From a virus: a DNA stretch of 42,903 nt. The notes beneath the pieces are model-generated. The model made no database searches, was not told the origin of the DNA, and saw only the letters and a list, made by a program, of their open reading frames with translations. Positions 20,550 to 27,621 of this stretch are shown one piece after another. Within the stretch, counting starts at the first letter, position 1. Every line of letters begins with the position of its first letter. The stretch covers positions 1 through 42,903 of the IMG/VR virus record IMGVR_UViG_3300036845_000213; one strand, given 5' to 3'. The translations under genes were made by a program, and so were the position numbers.

Positions 20550-22187
20550 ATGCCTATCGCGAGCGACAACCCTCCGGAGTTGATAACGGTCGAGGAGTGG
20601 AAGGGCCTCAATCAACAGGTCCCGGCCGGCAGTATCGATGACCAAGAAGAATTTTTCAACGAAAACCTGTTTGCGATGGGGCCGGGCGCACTACGGGCTT
20701 GTTGGGGGCCAAGCGCTCCGATTTACACTGCCCCGGCTGGCACACAAATATATCGTATTTTCTTCGGTTTTTATGGAAACCAGACGCCTCAGTTTTCCGC
20801 TCCACCTCCCGGCGCGATGGGCTGGATGTTCCTGTCAGACGGAACGATTGACGAAGTTGACCTCAACACCCAACAGGTGACGGGGCTTCGCGCGGCCGGC
20901 CCGAGTTGGGGGCCTCTCGGCACGCCGCAGGGTCCGGAACTTTGGGCCGCCGCCAAAGTCTGGCGACCGCAGTTTTTCGGTTCGGACGTAGGCCAAGCCG
21001 GTGGCGTCCTGTTCGGCTCGCCAGCGGGCTTGTACGGGTGGGACGGAGCAACACTGAGCAAGCCCGGCGACCCGGCTCCGGACTGGCTGACCGACCTTGC
21101 CGAGACGGACCCGACCGCTCCGATCCCACCCATGCCCTCGGGCCTGCCCGGCATCTATGCGATGGAGGTGTATCAGTCGCGCTTGTGGGTTGCCGGCAAG
21201 GACGTGATTTCCTTCTCCGCACCATCGAATGGGGCTGATTTTTCGACCACCAACGGCGGCGGCAGCTTCGGCTACTTTGGCGACAAGCTGACCTACTCCT
21301 ATGTCGATTTGCAGGCGTCCGCCGGCTTTCTCTACGTGTTTGGCGACAGTTCGACCGACCTGATTAGCAATCTCGTCCTTTCCGGCAGCGGCACGCCGGA
21401 AAGCCCGTTTACAACCAATTTCGTTTACTCGAACGTCGATCCGCAAGTCGGCCAGCGCTTTCCGCGTCCAGTCGGCGTGATCGGCCGCAATGTGATCCTA
21501 TTCAACATGGCTGGCTTCTTTTTGATGCAGGGCGCGGACGCGCAGCCGATTGGCCAGAAAGTGACCAACATTTGGAACACTCTCGACACGTCGCAATATC
21601 TGCCGACCTTTGCCGTCGCGACGATGCACGGATTTCGGGTTATTCTCGCCAACGGGCGGTTCAAGGACCCATTCGGCGTCACACGCAGTCTTTTACTCAT
21701 GTGGCATCCCGAAAGAGGCAGGGAGTTCTGGTCCGTCGCCAGTCAAGGGATCGAATTGACGAATATCGGCACTTATGAGCAGGACAGCGCTCCCGCCGCC
21801 TACGGAACGGACGGAACCAACCTTTACCGGCTGTTTGCGCAGCCTGACGAGACGTTAACCAAACGACTTGTCACTAAACAGCTTCGTGGAATTGGATTAT
21901 CGCAGTTAACCGTCAAAAACTGGATACGCGCGTATGCTGAACTGTATGACAACGACGGACGCGGCGTTTCGTTCACTGGAACGCTCGAAAGCGGCGACGG
22001 CGGCGTCCCCGGCGGCAGACAGAGCGTCGATTTCGAACTGACGCGCGGTCAAAAACACCGGATCGTCCCCTTCCCCCTTGAAGGGCATGGAATTTGGGGC
22101 CAGCTTGACATTTCCTCCAAATCGCCGGACTTTCAGATCATGCGCCTTCATCTGACCGCGCATCACAACACGCTCTACGGAGCGTAA
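20550..22187 (+). CDS. Tail nozzle or DNA-stabilisation protein (P22 gp10-like)
   Basis: A 545-residue beta-rich protein with repeating short aromatic strands (GWMFLSDGTIDEVDLNTQQV, LWVAGKDVISFSAPSNGADF, FLYVFGDSSTDL), as in the beta-propeller of P22 gp10 and T7-like tail tubular protein B. It would form the lower tail below the adaptor. The gene starts right after the adaptor's stop. A gap of 39 nt follows before the Arg-rich microproteins. Confidence 0.75.
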   Translation: MPIASDNPPELITVEEWKGLNQQVPAGSIDDQEEFFNENLFAMGPGALRACWGPSAPIYTAPAGTQIYRIFFGFYGNQTPQFSAPPPGAMGWMFLSDGTIDEVDLNTQQVTGLRAAGPSWGPLGTPQGPELWAAAKVWRPQFFGSDVGQAGGVLFGSPAGLYGWDGATLSKPGDPAPDWLTDLAETDPTAPIPPMPSGLPGIYAMEVYQSRLWVAGKDVISFSAPSNGADFSTTNGGGSFGYFGDKLTYSYVDLQASAGFLYVFGDSSTDLISNLVLSGSGTPESPFTTNFVYSNVDPQVGQRFPRPVGVIGRNVILFNMAGFFLMQGADAQPIGQKVTNIWNTLDTSQYLPTFAVATMHGFRVILANGRFKDPFGVTRSLLLMWHPERGREFWSVASQGIELTNIGTYEQDSAPAAYGTDGTNLYRLFAQPDETLTKRLVTKQLRGIGLSQLTVKNWIRAYAELYDNDGRGVSFTGTLESGDGGVPGGRQSVDFELTRGQKHRIVPFPLEGHGIWGQLDISSKSPDFQIMRLHLTAHHNTLYGA

Positions 22188-22226
22188 AACCAGCACAAGA
22201 GGCTGACCATACGTTAGGAGACTGTC

Positions 22227-22301
22227 ATGGGACCCAAGGTTGACCTGTTCAACGTCGAAGATCGTCGTGGCCGCCGCCGAGGCCGGCGTGGGCGTCGATA
22301 A
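22227..22301 (+). CDS. Arg-rich microprotein 1 (24 aa)
   Basis: A 24-residue frame MGPKVDLFNVEDRRGRR followed by a C-terminal run of Arg/Gly. AGGAG lies 6 nt before the ATG. The N-terminal half is ordinary; the C-terminus is like a protamine. It is the first of five overlapping or near-touching genes that all encode highly basic small proteins. No family is recognised. Confidence 0.6.
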   Translation: MGPKVDLFNVEDRRGRRRGRRGRR

Positions 22302-22313
22302 GAGGAGGGTCCG

Positions 22314-22388
22314 ATGGCATGGCGACGATCCCGCCCCTTGCGGATGACCCGTCGCGCCCGTCGCATCCGCGCCCGTAAGCGCCGCTAA
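22314..22388 (+). CDS. Arg-rich microprotein 2 (24 aa)
   Basis: A 24-residue frame starting MAWRRSRPLRMTRRARRIR. More than half of its residues are Arg or Lys. GAGGAGG lies 5-8 nt before the ATG, a near-ideal ribosome site. Its stop overlaps the next start (TAATG). DNA or RNA binding is the only role that composition suggests. Confidence 0.6.
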   Translation: MAWRRSRPLRMTRRARRIRARKRR

Positions 22389-22510
22389 TGATGCGGAAGG
22401 TGGGTCTGAGGAATACCCAAAATCAGGCCCGCCAGCTTAAGCCGAAAGGGTGGCGATTGCCGTCTTGGCGACCGCGCCTTTTCTCTTATCGCAAGGGCAG
22501 GAGGATGTGA
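22388..22510 (+). CDS. Basic microprotein 3 (40 aa)
   Basis: A 40-residue basic protein, MMRKVGLRNTQNQARQLKPK and onward with Trp/Arg/Lys and a C-terminal RKGRRM. It is coupled to its neighbours by TAATG upstream and TGATG downstream, and has no ribosome site of its own, so translation would depend on the upstream gene. Confidence 0.5.
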   Translation: MMRKVGLRNTQNQARQLKPKGWRLPSWRPRLFSYRKGRRM

Positions 22511-22656
22511 TGGCTCGCGGCACTTGGCTTGGGCCACGCTCTCGCGTTGACCCTGCTGGAAAACTCGGAACAAAACGGCCAACGACCCGGATCAAGCGTG
22601 CCCGAGGGCATCGGCAGGGAACGGGACGTGGCCGGCGTGGGCGAAGAAGCCCATGA
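22510..22656 (+). CDS. Arg-rich microprotein 4 (48 aa)
   Basis: A 48-residue protein beginning MARGTWLGPRSRVDPAGKLG and ending in an RGRRGRRSP-type tail. AGGAGG lies 6 nt before ATG 22510. Its C-terminus resembles the end of microprotein 1 (GRRGRR). The stop overlaps the next start by ATGA. Confidence 0.6.
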   Translation: MARGTWLGPRSRVDPAGKLGTKRPTTRIKRARGHRQGTGRGRRGRRSP

Positions 22657-22817
22657 AACGCGGGCGGCGGTTTCCCGCTCCCGGTCGCGGCGGCCCCGTG
22701 GATGTCATGCCATGGGGCGGCGACGCTTTTCCGTCCGATTGGAAACGCGGCAAACGACGCGGCAAGCGCGGGCGCAAAACTCCGCGCCCCGGCGCACGCA
22801 CTGGACCCGTAAGGTAA
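22653..22817 (+). CDS. Arg/Lys-rich microprotein 5 (54 aa)
   Basis: A 54-residue protein: MKRGRRFPAPGRGG, a short ordinary middle (VDVMPWGGDAFPSDW), then KRGKRRGKRGRK. The middle shows it is not plain low-complexity; a bipartite nucleic-acid-binding protein is plausible. The start overlaps the upstream stop as ATGA. The 40-nt gap after it leads to the resolvase gene. Confidence 0.6.
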   Translation: MKRGRRFPAPGRGGPVDVMPWGGDAFPSDWKRGKRRGKRGRKTPRPGARTGPVR

Positions 22818-22856
22818 AACGTGTTACGGTGACAAGTCAACATAAGGATTTGTCAC

Positions 22857-23417
22857 ATGTCTGTGCTTGGGATTGACATTGGGGTCACTGGCGGCGTAGC
22901 CCTGCTATCGGATACAGGGCAGTTAATCGAATTGATTGAAATGCCCTGCCTGCACGACGGGCCTAAGAAGCGGCGGACGATCAATGCGCCACTACTCGCC
23001 AGTTTCGTTTACAAATCCCACGCAACCCGCGCTTTTGTCGAAAGTGTTGGCCCAAGGCCGAAGGAGGGAGCGGTGGGAGCGTTCGCGTTTGGCGATAGTC
23101 GCGGCGTTGTCCGTGGCGTTCTCGCTAGCGCCGCTATTCCCCTCGTCTGGATTACGCCTCCCCAATGGAAGCGGGTCATCGGCATCACCCCCGGAAGTCT
23201 CGGAGCCAAAGACGAAGCCCGAGCGCAAGCCATCCGCCGCTGGCCGGCTCAAGCTGACCTATTCAAGCATAAAAACGATGATGGCTTGGCCGAAGCTGCA
23301 CTCATCGCCATAGCCGGCCTCAAGGCCTTTGACATGAAGATTGCGTCGCGTGATCCAGAGGACGATTATGCGGATCGAGCCGAATGGAAGGCAAGGGTAG
23401 ATGGCCCGAGGCACTAG
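22857..23417 (+). CDS. RuvC-like Holliday-junction resolvase
   Basis: A 186-residue RNase H-fold nuclease of the RuvC type. D7 lies in VLGIDIGVTGG, E62 in AFVESVG and D141/D142 in HKNDDGLAEAALIA, which gives the usual catalytic acids. It would resolve branched DNA arising in recombination-dependent replication before packaging. Such genes are more often in the replication region; here it lies inside the virion cluster, next to basic microproteins. AAGGA lies 9 nt before the ATG. Confidence 0.88.
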   Translation: MSVLGIDIGVTGGVALLSDTGQLIELIEMPCLHDGPKKRRTINAPLLASFVYKSHATRAFVESVGPRPKEGAVGAFAFGDSRGVVRGVLASAAIPLVWITPPQWKRVIGITPGSLGAKDEARAQAIRRWPAQADLFKHKNDDGLAEAALIAIAGLKAFDMKIASRDPEDDYADRAEWKARVDGPRH

Positions 23418-23490
23418 AGCGCAGAAAAAGGCCCGGCGGCGCAATCTCCGCAAGGGCCGAGCCAAACGCCGGAGGACGGGCGGCCGGTGA
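23401..23490 (+). CDS. Arg-rich microprotein 6 (29 aa)
   Basis: A 29-residue frame MARGTRAQKKARRRNLRKGR with a C-terminal RRRTGGR. Arg and Lys make up about half. It overlaps the resolvase end by 17 nt, and AAGGG lies 4 nt upstream of the ATG within that gene. Its MARGT start equals that of microprotein 4 (22510), so these are probably related copies. Confidence 0.55.
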   Translation: MARGTRAQKKARRRNLRKGRAKRRRTGGR

Positions 23491-23505
23491 GCAAAGGAGA
23501 CGGAA

Positions 23506-23838
23506 ATGAGCGACAACAAAGGCGATGGGGTTTCCCGGTTCAAGGCCGATGGAGCTTCCCAAGGCAGTCCGGTCGGCCGATTTCTGACGGCGGATGGTTT
23601 TCTGAACAGCGCCCGGTCACTCGCGGGGCCTCTGAGGACCGGAACGTCGCCCGACGTAGGGCCACGCGCCCAAGGCGTAACCGCTCCCGGCAGAGCCTAC
23701 GACAGTGATTTCGGCATGGATCGCGTATCGCCAAGGGAGTTTGATCCGATGGGAACCTCTCTCCGGCGTTATCGGCCCGAAGGTGTGCCTTCCGCCCTCG
23801 TCACAGAACAAGTTCGTCGTCCGCGTCGCTCGAAATGA
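23506..23838 (+). CDS. Hypothetical virion-region protein
   Basis: A 110-residue basic, disordered protein (DGVSRFKADGASQGSPVGRF ... VRRPRRSK). The family is not recognised. GGAG at 7 nt supports ATG 23506. It overlaps the next gene by ATGA. It may be a minor virion protein. Confidence 0.6.
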   Translation: MSDNKGDGVSRFKADGASQGSPVGRFLTADGFLNSARSLAGPLRTGTSPDVGPRAQGVTAPGRAYDSDFGMDRVSPREFDPMGTSLRRYRPEGVPSALVTEQVRRPRRSK

Positions 23839-24179
23839 GCCTTGTAGCCCTACTGAACGCTAAAGACCCGAATTTCGACTTTGAGCATCGGATGGCTCAC
23901 GAAGGCATGTTCATCACAGAGGGGGAAAAGTCCGGTTCACTGAATTTTTCTGGAATACCATACTGGATTGACCCGCCCATAGGCGACACTGCCGTCCCCG
24001 CAGGGTGGGGAAACACGCTGCACGCGCAAGCCCACGCTGATTTCATCAGCTTGTTCCCTTCGCCCTACGGCGGTAGTGCTATAGCGAGGCTAAACGACAT
24101 CTCGCTCTTTCCCGAGCCGGACGCATGGTGGCAATTCAGCAATTTCCAGCTACATTACGTAGCAAATCAGACATTTTAG
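23835..24179 (+). CDS. Hypothetical protein
   Basis: A 114-residue aromatic, His-containing protein (NFDFEHRMAHEGMFITEGEK, NTLHAQAHADFISLFPSPYG), probably globular. No family is recognised. The start overlaps the previous stop by 4 nt, and its last 55 nt overlap the frame of the next gene. Confidence 0.6.
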   Translation: MSLVALLNAKDPNFDFEHRMAHEGMFITEGEKSGSLNFSGIPYWIDPPIGDTAVPAGWGNTLHAQAHADFISLFPSPYGGSAIARLNDISLFPEPDAWWQFSNFQLHYVANQTF

Positions 24180-24598
24180 GCCCGAAACCGTACCGCATCG
24201 CGCAAGAGGGCGACGTGGCGTGGATGGCGGACTTGGGCCGGCGGCGCTATCCGGGCAATTATGACATTGAAGCCGCCGAAATGTGGATGCGCAACATCGT
24301 GCTTCGCCAGCCGATGGTGTTCTACCCGACCCGCACCGATAACGCCTTCATGGTCACGTTAATCGCTTTACTGCCGTGGTTGCCGGGCGAACCGGAGGCT
24401 AGCGTGGTCATGCTGTGCGCCGAGGACGGGCATATTTGGGATAGCGTCAAGCTCGCGCGGGCCTCGCTCGATTGGGCGATCCGGCGAAACTGCTTCAAAT
24501 GGGGCTTCAACTCGGACACCGCGTTTGACATCGGCCCGATTGCTCAACGGATGGGCCTTGTCAACCGATGTCCACGATACGTGGTCAATTTACGATGA
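24125..24598 (+). CDS. GNAT-like acetyltransferase-fold protein
   Basis: A 157-residue alpha/beta protein whose layout (YRIAQEGDVAWMADLGRRRY ... SVVMLCAEDGHIWDSVKLAR then RRNCFKWGFNSDTAFDIGPI, IAQRMGL) resembles GNAT-fold proteins found in virion clusters of alphaproteobacterial phages. The catalytic or acetyl-CoA loop is not clear, so activity is uncertain. The ATG at 24125 gives a 55-nt overlap; the true start may be later, within the first 35 codons. Confidence 0.6.
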   Translation: MVAIQQFPATLRSKSDILGPKPYRIAQEGDVAWMADLGRRRYPGNYDIEAAEMWMRNIVLRQPMVFYPTRTDNAFMVTLIALLPWLPGEPEASVVMLCAEDGHIWDSVKLARASLDWAIRRNCFKWGFNSDTAFDIGPIAQRMGLVNRCPRYVVNLR

Positions 24599-25014
24599 GC
24601 GGACTGTTCGGCGGCAGCCAAGGAAAGGACGCGCCGCAGGACGTGAACGTCCCACCGTTCCTGTCATCGGGCGGCGTCACTCCGGATCAGCAAGCGTTCG
24701 GGGATTTCACCTATGGACAGGACTTGCTCAACCAAGGCAGCATGTTTGGCGACGAAGGGCTTGGCGACAGCACGATGGCGACGATGGGCGCGGAGGGAGC
24801 GGCGAACACGGAAGCTCAAACGATGGGTGAGATGTCCGATAAAGATCAAACCGCGCAATACGGCCTCTACCAAAACGATGTCAACGCGCTTCAAACACAG
24901 CTTCAAAACCAAGTGACGTTAAACTCCGGAACCCAAGGCAATCTCAACGACCTCGCCTCGCTCGCCGGCTTCGGCGCGAAGGCTGGCGGCACAACCCCGG
25001 CGGCGACATCATGA
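24595..25014 (+). CDS. MSGLFGG paralogue A, virion-region protein
   Basis: A 139-residue Gly/Gln-rich protein starting MSGLFGGSQGKD, with GLGDSTMATMG in the middle, a heptad-like helix (DVNALQTQLQNQV) and a C-terminal LNDLASLAGFGAKA. It is a paralogue of the next gene, aligned at the same three places. ATGA overlaps mark both ends. Perhaps an internal or ejected virion protein. Confidence 0.65.
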   Translation: MSGLFGGSQGKDAPQDVNVPPFLSSGGVTPDQQAFGDFTYGQDLLNQGSMFGDEGLGDSTMATMGAEGAANTEAQTMGEMSDKDQTAQYGLYQNDVNALQTQLQNQVTLNSGTQGNLNDLASLAGFGAKAGGTTPAATS

Positions 25015-25409
25015 GCGGACTGTTCGGCGGCGGAACCTCAAAGACCGGCTACAATCTGACCGGCGGCGGGACGGACGCGCCATGGAATTGGGGCGTCTCG
25101 CCATTCGACCAATCGGCCATCGACCAAGCAACCGGCTCCAATGTGCAGTCAACTGAAAACCGTTACAATCAGCTTGGACTTGGCGGCTCAACCATGGAAG
25201 GGCAGGACGTGGCGGGCGCGGGCGAGATGGGATCGGCCCTGACCGGGCAGGAACAGAGCGCCAACGTCGGCTCCGCTGCGCTCAATCCAGCGTTACAGCC
25301 TCAGCTTGACAGCCTCATCGGCGCGACCGGCCAAAATCCGGCCCTTAACGACTTGGCGCAGGCGGCCGGCACCGCATCCAAGCTCGCGCCACTGGCGGCA
25401 GGAGCATGA
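25011..25409 (+). CDS. MSGLFGG paralogue B, virion-region protein
   Basis: A 132-residue protein that begins with the same MSGLFGG, has GLGGSTMEGQDVAG where its neighbour has GLGDSTMATMGAEG, and ends with LNDLAQAAGTASKLAPL. This shows a tandem duplication with divergence. The GLGDST/GLGGST and LNDLA units may be functional. It overlaps the upstream gene by 4 nt. Confidence 0.65.
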   Translation: MSGLFGGGTSKTGYNLTGGGTDAPWNWGVSPFDQSAIDQATGSNVQSTENRYNQLGLGGSTMEGQDVAGAGEMGSALTGQEQSANVGSAALNPALQPQLDSLIGATGQNPALNDLAQAAGTASKLAPLAAGA

Positions 25410-25412
25410 TCC

Positions 25413-27605
25413 ATGAGCGACAGTTTCGGCGCACCCAACCTTGACGACGCAGCGCTAGGCGACGCCATCACGAACACGGGTGGCGGGACCGACCTGTCAA
25501 GCCTGTTTGGCGGCAGTAGCGGCGGAACGAGCCTTAGCGATCTAGCGACGAGCCTGTTTGGCGGCATGGCAGGCTTGAGCGGCGGCGGATCGCAGGCGTC
25601 GGCCGGAACCGCAGCCAATCCTCCCCTGTCCTCCGGCGCAGCCACCGCGCAGCCGGCGATCAACAGCGCCGAAAGCAACCTTGCCGACGCCGCAGCGCTC
25701 CCGGCGGCCACAGGCCAGCCCGGACAGGGGCAGAACGGGCAAGGGCAAGGCGACCAAAGCCAGAGCGCCAACCAATACGCGCCGCAGAGCGCCGTCGATC
25801 AACTCAAGAAGGCGCTCACCGGCTTGAGGCAGCAACAGCGGCAAAACCCCTACCAGCCCGGCGCAGGAGCCGGCGCAGCCGACGCGGGCCAGAACAGCCC
25901 CATGCTCAACCGCGCCGCTCGCATCCCCGCCCAACCGGCGCAGCGTGCGGACGCAGCCAACATCAACAACCCGCCACCCGGCGGAGGGGGAGGCCCGCCT
26001 ATCGACCCATCCGCAGCCTATGCGGCGGGACTAAGAAGCGACGCCCCGCCAAACACCGGCTACGACCCAACCCAACCCGCCGCGAACGACAACGCCGCCG
26101 GTCAGAGCTTTCCAGACTTCCTCAACAACCTCCGGGGCAGGGTCACTCAGCCCGCCCCGACAATCGACACTGGCGGCGGTACGACTGGCGCGGGAGGCGG
26201 CGGGGCAGCGAATTACGTCCCCGGTTCGCTCTCCTATCTGGCCCGGATGTTGGGGCTTGGCCCGGCCGGCATGGGAGCGGCCATCGCCATGAAGCCTACG
26301 CCAGCCGAGACGGGCGAACTGCCGCCCGGCGGCTATTCCGCCCCACCGGGGACATCCGGCATCGGGTCTGACGCGGTGGCCGGCGGCACGGCAGGGCAAA
26401 AAGCTCCGGGCGAGGCGCGAGCGGAAGCGCCGCCAGATGACCCAAAAGCCGTCACTGCGGGCGGACGCGAGGACCAAACCATCGATCCACGCACCGGCAA
26501 GCCGTTCAAGGTCAGGGACAAGAGCATCGATCCGAAAACTGGCAAGCCATGGGTCCTGCCGACCCATAAACCGAAAGACGCCACGGCTCCGGAAGCCTCT
26601 CCCCCGCCGGCAAGTCCGATTGGCCGCAGCCGCATGATGGGCGATGTCGGCGGCCAGCAAGGCGTACCGCAGATGCTTGGAGCGCTGGCGCAGATGGCGC
26701 TCCCCCTGTTGATGGGCTTGGGCGGCATGGGCGGCGGTCGAGGGCGGCGCGGTTTCCACATGGGACGCTTCGGCCACCCCGGCGGATTTGGAGGAAGCAA
26801 TCGTGGACACCCCGGAGGCTTCGGCGGACATTGGCCTTACCATCACCCAAACTTCGGATGGGGGTTACACGGCGGTCATCCGGGCGGCGGATGGAGGCCG
26901 ATGTCTCCGGGTCATATGCGGGAAATCATGGCAGAGCGTCACGGATCAGGTGCGCTTGGCTATGGAGGCGATGGCGGCGGAACGGGCAACCCGGAAATCG
27001 ACCAGTTCATGAAGGCCCTCGGGCTTGGCGGCAACCCCAACCAAGTCGGCTTCGGACGCGGCCAGCCGGGCCAAGGCGGCGGACAGGGCGGTCGCCAGTT
27101 CAATCCAGCGCTCTCGACCAACACCCCCACATCCAATTCGATCCCCGGCGTGTCAGCGAAAATGGTTGACGACCGCGTACAACAAGCGGCGAAGGCGAAC
27201 GGCATCGATCCGAACGTGTTCTCGCGGCTCGCCTCGACGGAAAGCTCATTTGGCCAGAACTACACCAATCGCGACGATGTTGACGGCTACCCAAGCTATG
27301 GGCCGTTCCAACTTCACATGAAGCCGGGCGCGATGGGCGATCAGTTCCAACGCGAAACCGGCCTCGATCCGAAGGACCCCAACACTTGGGGCCAGCAAGT
27401 CGATTGGGTGGCCAAGCAAGTGCAAAAGACCGGATGGGGTCCTTGGCGCACGTCGGCCAATAAGCTAGGACTTAGCCCTTGGGCCGGCATCAATCGCGAC
27501 TTCAAGCCCGGCACGACGATGACCGGCGGCACGATGGCCCCAAATCCCAACCCAACCCAAGTCGGCACGGCTGGCGGATTGCCAGTGATGAGCGACAACC
27601 AATGA
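25413..27605 (+). CDS. Large internal virion protein with lysozyme/transglycosylase-like C-terminus
   Basis: A 730-residue protein. Residues 1-450 are low complexity (Gly, Ser, Gln, Pro, with GIGSDA at about 310). Residues about 435-525 are Gly/His/Arg-rich (GRFGHPGGFGGSNRGHPGGF). From about residue 582 the sequence is folded: DDRVQQAAKANGIDPNVFSR, STESSFG with a probable catalytic Glu near 610, then YPSYGPFQLHM, in the order of SLT/lysozyme-like muramidases (E-S-x-F ... GxxQ). This suggests an ejected protein that opens the cell wall for DNA entry. AGGAG lies 8 nt before the ATG. Confidence 0.7.
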   Translation: MSDSFGAPNLDDAALGDAITNTGGGTDLSSLFGGSSGGTSLSDLATSLFGGMAGLSGGGSQASAGTAANPPLSSGAATAQPAINSAESNLADAAALPAATGQPGQGQNGQGQGDQSQSANQYAPQSAVDQLKKALTGLRQQQRQNPYQPGAGAGAADAGQNSPMLNRAARIPAQPAQRADAANINNPPPGGGGGPPIDPSAAYAAGLRSDAPPNTGYDPTQPAANDNAAGQSFPDFLNNLRGRVTQPAPTIDTGGGTTGAGGGGAANYVPGSLSYLARMLGLGPAGMGAAIAMKPTPAETGELPPGGYSAPPGTSGIGSDAVAGGTAGQKAPGEARAEAPPDDPKAVTAGGREDQTIDPRTGKPFKVRDKSIDPKTGKPWVLPTHKPKDATAPEASPPPASPIGRSRMMGDVGGQQGVPQMLGALAQMALPLLMGLGGMGGGRGRRGFHMGRFGHPGGFGGSNRGHPGGFGGHWPYHHPNFGWGLHGGHPGGGWRPMSPGHMREIMAERHGSGALGYGGDGGGTGNPEIDQFMKALGLGGNPNQVGFGRGQPGQGGGQGGRQFNPALSTNTPTSNSIPGVSAKMVDDRVQQAAKANGIDPNVFSRLASTESSFGQNYTNRDDVDGYPSYGPFQLHMKPGAMGDQFQRETGLDPKDPNTWGQQVDWVAKQVQKTGWGPWRTSANKLGLSPWAGINRDFKPGTTMTGGTMAPNPNPTQVGTAGGLPVMSDNQ

Positions 27606-27621
27606 TGACTTGTCAACTTAA

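Noticed and set aside
22820-22856. Promoter in front of the resolvase gene
   Set aside because: GTGACAAGTCAACATAAGG has TTGACT on the other strand and no matching -10 on either strand; only the ribosome site AAGGA is convincing.
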